DNA of 5,946 bases, taken from contig JADHVS010000261.1 of NCBI GenBank assembly GCA_016783865.1, positions 1 to 5,946 of the forward strand, read 5' to 3'. The position numbers and the translations under genes were made by a program. The notes under the pieces are model-generated. The model saw only the letters and a program-made list of their open reading frames with translations. It searched no databases and was not told the origin of the DNA. Source of the stretch: Bacteroidales bacterium (lineage in GTDB: Bacteria > Bacteroidota > Bacteroidia > Bacteroidales > SM23-62). Positions 1 to 3,709 of the stretch are shown piece after piece. Every line of letters starts with the position of its first letter. The first letter of the stretch is position 1.

Positions 1-3
1 CCT

Positions 4-33
4 CGATTCACGATTCACGATTCACGATTCACG
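4..33. repeat. Heptamer tandem repeat, 4 copies, overlapping the cupin stop codon
   Basis: The 7-base unit CGATTCA (TGAATCG on the minus strand) occurs four times without error at 4-10, 11-17, 18-24 and 25-31, followed by a partial CG. Bases 1-3 break the pattern, so the array is complete inside the window. The TGA stop of the minus-strand cupin gene (29-31) is formed by the first unit in the gene's reading direction. Copy-number change downstream of that unit would therefore leave the protein untouched. I do not see the same unit elsewhere in the window. Confidence 0.95.
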
Positions 34-364
34 CCTTGGGGAGATATCTTTCTTTGTCGGAGAACAGATCCATCAAAAATGTCTTCCTCTTAAACACAGC
101 ACCATGCATTACGCCGGCCGGGACAAAGTAGGTATCGCCTTTTTTAAAGGTTTTTGTTTCACCGCCAATGGTCAGGTCCATTTCCCCCTCGAATACTACA
201 CCAAACTGGTCGCCGTGCTTGTGTTCCGAAACTGCCCCGATGGCTTCGATCTCAAAAAATACGATCTGGTGGTCTTCAGATTGGGATAGCCATCCCCTTA
301 CTCCTTCAAAAGGAATATCTGCTTCAGGCAGATTCTTAATTACGTCAGGATAAAAATGTTCCAT
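29..364 (-). CDS. Small single-domain cupin protein
   Basis: This 111-residue protein is about the size of one cupin beta-barrel and nothing else. Cupin motif 1 is visible at residues 48-60 (H48-K-H50 followed by Q53 and ending at G60). Motif 2 is at about residues 76-87 (GDTYFVPAGVMH, with H87). H48, H50 and H87 are the expected metal ligands. The position usually held by Glu appears to be Asp52 or Gln53, a variation known in several small cupins. There is no signal peptide, so it is probably cytoplasmic. Such proteins bind a metal and act on or sense small molecules, but the substrate cannot be read from the sequence. The ATG at 362-364 lies 15 bases downstream of the permease stop, so the gene was probably co-transcribed with the permease. 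The leader between them is AT-rich with no clear ribosome binding site, as is common in Bacteroidota. The stop codon lies inside the heptamer repeat. Confidence 0.88.
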   Translation of the reverse strand: MEHFYPDVIKNLPEADIPFEGVRGWLSQSEDHQIVFFEIEAIGAVSEHKHGDQFGVVFEGEMDLTIGGETKTFKKGDTYFVPAGVMHGAVFKRKTFLMDLFSDKERYLPKA

Positions 365-379
365 GATTCTTAGTTTATA

Positions 380-952
380 TTATTCATACCTTAATGAGTC
401 GACAGGATTGTTTTTTGATGCTTTTAACGAGTGATAAAGAACAGTTAGAAAGGCTACAAGAAATGAAATGAACAGAGCGGCAATACATATCCAGAAGGCC
501 ATGTTTGCCTGGTATTCAAAGTTTTGCAGCCATTTTCTTATGCCAAAATAACCAACTGGTAATGCAACCAGGTTCGCAATCAGCACCAGCTTCAGGAAAT
601 CCCCTATAAAAATAAAAAAAAAGGTTGACCCTTTGGCACCTAACGATTTCCTTATACCGATTTCTTTGGTTCTTTTTAGCATCAGGAATGAAGACAATCC
701 GAATAAACCCAGCAGGGCAATGAGAATTGCCAGGATAGTGAACCAGGTAAAGAGCCCCAGGATCCTTATCTCATTTTCATATAACTGTTCGAATGTCTGG
801 TCCATGGAAAAATAATCGAATGGCCTGTCCGGATCAATCTTTTTCCACTCGTTTTCCAGCTGATGCAGGGTTTTGGAGATATTTGGAACCTGAATTTTTA
901 TGTTCAGGTACAGGAACCGGTGGGGCCGGAAAGAAATAACCAGGGATTCAGG
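380..952 (-). pseudogene. ABC-transporter permease (FtsX/MacB-like), 3' fragment only
   Basis: The C-terminal part of an FtsX-family permease (MacB-type antimicrobial-peptide or lipoprotein exporters) is encoded here. Reading from the junction, the frame gives a soluble stretch with SFRPHRFLYLNIKI and PFDYF. A transmembrane segment follows (about LFTWFTILAILIALLGLFGL), then the diagnostic loop KRTKEIGIRKSLGA, two more membrane segments, and the typical ending NPVDSLRYE before TAA at 380-382. Only the last membrane domain is present. Family members in Bacteroidota are roughly 400 or 800 residues, whereas this frame is open only up to a stop at 986-988, and recognisable permease sequence ends at about 941-952. 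The first ATG in frame is at 803-805 (141 codons), but homology continues upstream of it, so that ATG is not the native start. The N-terminal part is missing and has been replaced by unrelated plus-strand sequence. A gene caller would likely report 380-805. It cannot make a working transporter by itself. Confidence 0.85.
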
Positions 953-1165
953 ATTGTTGGGGAGATCCTGACCGATATAACGGGTTCATCTTATAACAAA
1001 CCGGTAAAGGACTATATCGGAGATCCTGCGGGGGCCAATACATTCAGTGTTCCCAACTTGCTTTTTGAAGCCCACGGGGGACTATTTTATTCCTCCATTC
1101 ATGATATGGCCCTTTTTGCCAGGGGCATTATAAACAATACCTATGTGGACGATACAACCCTGGCC
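938..1165 (+). other. Internal fragment of a beta-lactamase-family serine hydrolase
   Basis: The reading NNQGFRIVGEILTDITGSSY at 935-994 matches the stretch that in class C-like hydrolases (PF00144) normally reads YSNxGYxxLGxIIExxTGxSY and follows the catalytic Tyr motif. Further on, AHGGLFYSSIHDMALFARG matches the conserved GGLxSTxxDLAxFxxA stretch. The spacing between these two parts (about 30 residues) is shorter than the usual 60 or more. This suggests an internal deletion, or simply a compact subfamily. The catalytic SxxK motif and the N-terminal half are absent. The left edge overlaps the end of the permease fragment by roughly 10-15 bases. Confidence 0.65.
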
Positions 1166-1489
1166 GATCCTGCACTTATAATGGTCAGGGTGGATTATTT
1201 TGTTGTTCCCCGGGTTGACCTGGAGGCAAATATTGGTTTTAAATACAGCTCTTTAGGAACGAAATTCCATATTCGCCGCACGGCTTCAGATCAAGTATTT
1301 TCACCTTTCGTGGGGACTATGATTGGATTGGAAAGGGGTATGGGTGTCTTCCAGGTCCCGGCAGAAGTACAGTTTATATGCCATAAGGGCTTTTCAGTAT
1401 CCGCGAATATCAGCGAGCTTATCTACCTGGAATACAGTAGGTTTGAATGGTTGTTTGAGGTTTCTTTGGGGTATAGGTTCAACCTGTAA
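1166..1489 (+). other. C-terminal fragment of an outer-membrane beta-barrel protein
   Basis: About 105 residues show alternating polar and hydrophobic strands with short turns: VRVDYFVVPRVDLEANIGF, then FSPFVGTMIGLERGMGVFQV, then FSVSANISELIYLEY, and the final strand FEVSLGYRFNL before TAA. The aromatic-rich final strand and periodic glycine and tyrosine are typical of the C-terminus of small Bacteroidota outer-membrane barrels. The first strands and the signal peptide are missing, and the frame instead enters from hydrolase sequence at about base 1166. The exact family is not recognisable to me. Confidence 0.55.
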
Positions 1490-1720
1490 AGATCAGTGCT
1501 TAAATGATGAATGTGATGATGATTCTTTATATGGTTTGTTTGGTTTATATACAAATGTCGTAATTTCACTGTGGATTTATAATTTGAATCCTGTGAGCGC
1601 ATTGGCTGCGCCCAACTCAGTAACTCGTTTCCCCGCAGCACTGCTGCAGGGAGCTTCAATTAAACTTTTATCTGCTAAATCAGTCTAATATACAATGCTA
1701 ACTCAACAAAACATTAAACA
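1490..1720. other. Gene-free stretch with a GC-rich island
   Basis: I see no convincing gene here on either strand. The left part (1500-1590) is low-complexity and AT-rich, with repeated ATGATG and TGGTTT words. It encodes a 19-codon hydrophobic frame (1504-1563) that is probably chance. The right part contains a GC-rich island at about 1595-1653 with two hairpins, annotated separately. Bases 1654-1720 form an AT-rich leader for the secreted-protein gene. I could not find a clear Bacteroidota promoter (TTTG, about 20 bases, TAnnTTTG) in it. Confidence 0.6.
1597..1651. repeat. Two adjacent GC-rich hairpins
   Basis: Hairpin 1 has the perfect 5-bp stem GCGCA (1597-1601) and TGCGC (1607-1611) around a 5-base loop. 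Hairpin 2 has CCC-GCAGC (1632-1639) pairing with GCTGC-A-GGG (1643-1651), an 8-bp stem with one bulged A and a 3-base loop. No run of T follows either hairpin, so neither looks like a simple intrinsic terminator. They stand out because the flanking DNA is strongly AT-rich. They may be part of a dispersed repeat, or sit in the leader of the gene starting at 1721. Confidence 0.5.
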
Positions 1721-2239
1721 ATGAAACAAATGCAAAGGAATCAAAAGCGAAATTACTCCAGGCAGGGCCTGTTAGTCGTGTTTCTGATCTTTTTTGGATC
1801 TTTTATCATGGCTCAGGATACTGATTTCTCGGGAGAATGGATCCTGAATGAATCTGAAAGTGAAATGGGAGAAGGGATGTTCAGAATGACCAAAGCTATT
1901 AAAGTGGTTCAGTCGGGAAATGATTTAGAACTGGCAAGGACACGTACCGGAAGGAATGGGGAGGAAAGGACATCAACCGAAAACCTTACCCTGGATGGTG
2001 AACCTGCTGTGACAAAATCAGAAAACAGGTCTACAGAATCTGCCGTAGCATGGTCTGAAGACGGGAAATCGATCACTATTTCTTCAACCTCAACGTTTGA
2101 CCGCCAGGGAGAGACTTTCGAAATGACCAGTACAGAGGTCTGGTCGCTTGATAAGAAAGGCAAGATACTGACCATTAATTATTCAGGGTCCACACCCCGG
2201 GGAGAGAGGAAAGCTACTTTAGTGTACGACAAGAAATAG
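1721..2239 (+). CDS. Small secreted protein of unknown function (FSGEW-type)
   Basis: The 172-residue product begins with a basic N-region and a hydrophobic core (residues about 16-30, GLLVVFLIFFGSFIMA), followed by a likely signal-peptidase I site after A31 (MAQ|D). The mature part of about 140 residues starts with DFSGEWILNESESEMG. This DFxGxWxLNxxxS pattern opens many small exported proteins of Bacteroidota and Acidobacteria that probably fold as a lipocalin-like beta sheet. The rest is rich in Ser, Thr, Glu and Lys with strand-like periodicity (SITISSTSTF, TFEMTSTEVWSL, KILTINYSG), which fits a soluble all-beta periplasmic protein. There is no cysteine. I chose the ATG at 1721, preceded by an A-rich leader; the ATG at residue 4 (1730) is an equally possible start. 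No neighbour suggests a role, and the function is unknown. Confidence 0.85.
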   Translation: MKQMQRNQKRNYSRQGLLVVFLIFFGSFIMAQDTDFSGEWILNESESEMGEGMFRMTKAIKVVQSGNDLELARTRTGRNGEERTSTENLTLDGEPAVTKSENRSTESAVAWSEDGKSITISSTSTFDRQGETFEMTSTEVWSLDKKGKILTINYSGSTPRGERKATLVYDKK

Positions 2240-2280
2240 CTAATATAGAGCGCACTAATCCCAACACCCACACCCCATTT

Positions 2281-2320
2281 TAGTCAATTTAGCTCAATTT
2301 AGCTCATTCTGGTCAATTCT
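2281..2320. repeat. Degenerate 10-bp tandem repeat next to the upp stop codon
   Basis: Four consecutive 10-base units (TAGTCAATTT, AGCTCAATTT, AGCTCATTCT, GGTCAATTCT) share the pattern agcTCAatTt with increasing divergence from left to right. The array ends one base before the upp stop codon (2322-2324). It forms no hairpin, so it is not an obvious terminator for upp. Together with a C-rich stretch just before it (2260-2278) it fills most of the 82-bp gap between two convergent genes. Confidence 0.7.
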
Positions 2321-2321
2321 T

Positions 2322-2942
2322 CTATTTTGTCCCGAATAACCGGTCCCCTGCATCCCCCAGCCCCGGGACAATATATCCTTTATCATCGAGCCTCTCGTCA
2401 AGTCCGGCCAGGTATATTTCCACCTCGGGATGGTCTTCTTCAATTTTTTTTACCCCCTCCGGGGCTCCCACGATACAGACCAGCTTAATTGTTTTTGCGC
2501 CCTTTTCTTTTAATATGGTAATGGCAAAACTGGCACTTCCTCCCGTAGCCAGCATCGGATCAAGGACCATGACCACGGCATTATCAATGAGTTCAGGCAG
2601 CTTCTTATAATAAGGCTCAGGCTCGAGTGTTTTTACATTCCTTACAATCCCGATATGTCCTATCCTTGCATCGGGAATGAGGTTGGTCATCCCGTCAACC
2701 ATCCCCAGCCCTGCTCTCAATATGGGTACAAGCAAAACCTCTTTGGTCAGTTCCCAGGCAATTGTTGTATCTATGGGAGTTTCCACCTTAACCTCTTTTA
2801 GGGGAAGATCACGCGAAATTTCATAGCACATCAGCCCGGCTATCTCACCGACCCTGGCCCTGAAGTTTCTCATGCTTGTGGTTTTACGCCGCAACTGGGT
2901 AAGCTTATGTTCAATGAGCGGATGGTTGATGATATGGACCAT
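2322..2942 (-). CDS. upp: Uracil phosphoribosyltransferase
   Basis: This enzyme of pyrimidine salvage makes UMP and pyrophosphate from uracil and PRPP in the cytoplasm. The 206-residue product is the usual family length (about 208) and appears intact. Residues 73-81 (PILRAGLGM) are a conserved substrate-side stretch. Residues 128-137 ([10 protein letters not shown]) are the PRPP-binding loop of type I phosphoribosyltransferases. Residues 189-205 ([17 protein letters not shown]) are the C-terminal uracil-recognition segment unique to this family. The ATG at 2940-2942 is the only usable start: an in-frame stop lies five codons upstream (2955-2957). It is divergent from the lipoprotein gene across 122 bp and convergent with the secreted-protein gene. 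It stands alone, with no uraA-type uracil permease beside it within this window. Confidence 0.97.
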   Translation of the reverse strand: MVHIINHPLIEHKLTQLRRKTTSMRNFRARVGEIAGLMCYEISRDLPLKEVKVETPIDTTIAWELTKEVLLVPILRAGLGMVDGMTNLIPDARIGHIGIVRNVKTLEPEPYYKKLPELIDNAVVMVLDPMLATGGSASFAITILKEKGAKTIKLVCIVGAPEGVKKIEEDHPEVEIYLAGLDERLDDKGYIVPGLGDAGDRLFGTK

Positions 2943-3064
2943 TATTGAAGGATTCTAATATTTTACTAAAGATAATCAAATCCGGAAAATACATTAATAT
3001 TAGCCTAACGTACAAGGATTTTTCTTATTTTTATTTATCCAACAAACCAACAAACCAACAAACA
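2943..3064. promoter_or_regulatory. Divergent intergenic region between upp and the lipoprotein gene
   Basis: This AT-rich region must carry the promoters for both divergent genes. On the plus strand TATTTTTA at 3026-3033 resembles the Bacteroidota -7 element TAnnTTTG with the last base changed. On the minus strand TATCTTTA (complement of about 2967-2974) is a similar near-match. Neither has a clear TTTG -33 element about 20 bases upstream, so both assignments are weak. A frame extending the lipoprotein gene back to 2945 would begin only two bases from the upp start, with no room for promoters, which argues against that longer start. Confidence 0.4.
3039..3062 (+). repeat. Octamer tandem repeat, 3 copies, in the lipoprotein leader
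   Basis: The 8-base unit CCAACAAA occurs three times perfectly at 3039-3046, 3047-3054 and 3055-3062, followed by CA and then the ATG at 3065. It therefore fills the place where a ribosome binding site would normally be. The unit is A-rich and free of secondary structure, which suits translation initiation in Bacteroidota. Slippage here would change leader length in steps of 8 bases. Confidence 0.93.
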
Positions 3065-3541
3065 ATGAAACTTAAATTTGGATTTATGCTGTTTGCAGCA
3101 ATTATTATGTCACTCTCATTTAGCAGTTGCCTGAAAAGGGCAGGTGAAAAAATGATGGACCAGCTTGAAACTATTGAAGAGGAATTAAGTGAAGTCGGGG
3201 AATCAGTAACACAGTTGGGCCTTGATGGAGTATTCGATGAAGTCATAGAAGGACTTCATGTGGTAATGAGTTATGATGCGGAGAATCATCTGTTCAGAGG
3301 GACTCTTGAAAACACAACGGAAGAAACCTTGAAAGAAATCGAGGTAGAAATCCATCTTTCCAATGGAAAAGAGCTTGGACCGGAGGAGTTTGCAGAAATG
3401 ACACCGGAAATGGATTTTGTAGTTGATTTTGAAGCCGGTGAAGAAGATTTTAAAACCTGGTCTGTCCATGTTGAGGTCGGCAGTGAAGAGCCTGAAGGAG
3501 AAGCAGGGGATGAAGATAACGTTGAGGAAGAAGAGGACTAA
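3065..3541 (+). CDS. Small acidic lipoprotein, possibly FxLYD-like
   Basis: The 158-residue product starts with a lipoprotein signal peptide: K2 and K4, a hydrophobic core (residues 5-17), and the lipobox FSSC with the lipidated Cys at residue 22. The residues after the Cys (LKRAGEK) lack the acidic surface-export signal known from some Bacteroidota, so it may stay on the periplasmic side. Residues 27-50 are probably helical (MMDQLETIEEELSEVGESV). Residues about 75-135 contain LFRGTLENTTEETLKEIEVEIHL written here as two adjoining parts, LFRGTLENT and TEETLKEIEVEIHL. This resembles FxLYD-type beta domains, in which a strand is followed by N-x-[ST] and a 'tLkxvxVxv' strand. The last 20 residues are almost entirely Glu, Asp and Gly. 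I chose the ATG at 3065 because it gives a proper signal peptide. The longer frame from 2945 would bury that signal behind 40 residues and overlap the promoter region. Function unknown. Confidence 0.85.
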   Translation: MKLKFGFMLFAAIIMSLSFSSCLKRAGEKMMDQLETIEEELSEVGESVTQLGLDGVFDEVIEGLHVVMSYDAENHLFRGTLENTTEETLKEIEVEIHLSNGKELGPEEFAEMTPEMDFVVDFEAGEEDFKTWSVHVEVGSEEPEGEAGDEDNVEEEED

Positions 3542-3591
3542 TTAGGCGGAACATTGAAACGTTAAGGAGGCTGTGTTAATAGGTTCTTTAG

Positions 3592-3660
3592 GTCATCCTG
3601 AACTTGATTCAGGATCTATTAATATCGGAGAATTAGATCCCGAAATAAATTCGGGATGAC
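3592..3660. repeat. Paired palindromic element between convergent genes
   Basis: Two 26-base arms (3592-3617 and 3635-3660) are inverted copies of each other with 21 of 26 bases matching, separated by 17 bases. Each arm is itself a palindrome: ATCCTGAA...TTCAGGAT in the left arm and ATCCCGAA...TTCGGGAT in the right arm. The DNA or RNA can thus form either two small hairpins or one long one. Sequences with the core GTCATCC-GAA-TTC-GGATC occur as dispersed palindromes in many bacterial genomes. Here it lies between the 3' ends of the lipoprotein gene and the TPR gene, so it could also serve as a two-way transcription terminator, though no strong T-run follows. Confidence 0.85.
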
Positions 3661-3709
3661 ATGTCAGCCTATATTCTTCATTTTTGCAACAGCTCCGGAT
3701 CAATATCTT

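Larger units (their letters stand above)
863..1489 (+). pseudogene. Chimeric open frame: serine-hydrolase fragment fused to beta-barrel C-terminus
   Basis: A 208-codon frame is open from an ATG at 863 to the TAA at 1487-1489. Its first ~25 residues are the antisense of the permease fragment and look like no protein family, so the ATG is not a native start. Residues about 26-101 look like the middle of a beta-lactamase-family (PF00144) serine hydrolase. Residues about 103-208 look like the last strands of an outer-membrane beta-barrel, ending in SLGYRFNL. Neither part is complete: the hydrolase lacks its SxxK nucleophile region and signal peptide, and the barrel lacks its N-terminal strands. 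No promoter or signal peptide is visible for the frame. I read it as two gene fragments joined in frame, probably by chance, either by chromosomal rearrangement or by assembly error. A genuine expressed fusion is unlikely. Confidence 0.7.

Noticed and set aside
1..33. Possible CRISPR array from the repeated heptamers
   Set aside because: The units are contiguous 7-mers without spacers, so it is a simple tandem repeat.
1504..1563. A 19-codon hydrophobic frame (MMNVMMILYMVCLVYIQMS), a possible small membrane peptide
   Set aside because: It arises from a low-complexity ATG-rich stretch, has no promoter or leader signal, and sits in decayed DNA. Chance is the simpler explanation.
1590..1660. Possible integron attC site, because GCCCAAC at 1610-1616 fits the RYYYAAC core and hairpins are nearby
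   Set aside because: I found no matching GTTRRRY partner at a suitable distance in the flanking sequence, and no integrase or cassette array.
1323..1688. A 121-codon plus-strand frame overlapping the barrel fragment
   Set aside because: It is in a different frame from the recognisable barrel residues and shows no family features. Its second half runs through the GC-rich hairpin island.
2945..3541. Longer start for the lipoprotein gene at 2945
   Set aside because: It would place 40 low-quality residues before an excellent lipoprotein signal peptide, translate the tandem repeat, and begin two bases from the divergent upp start.
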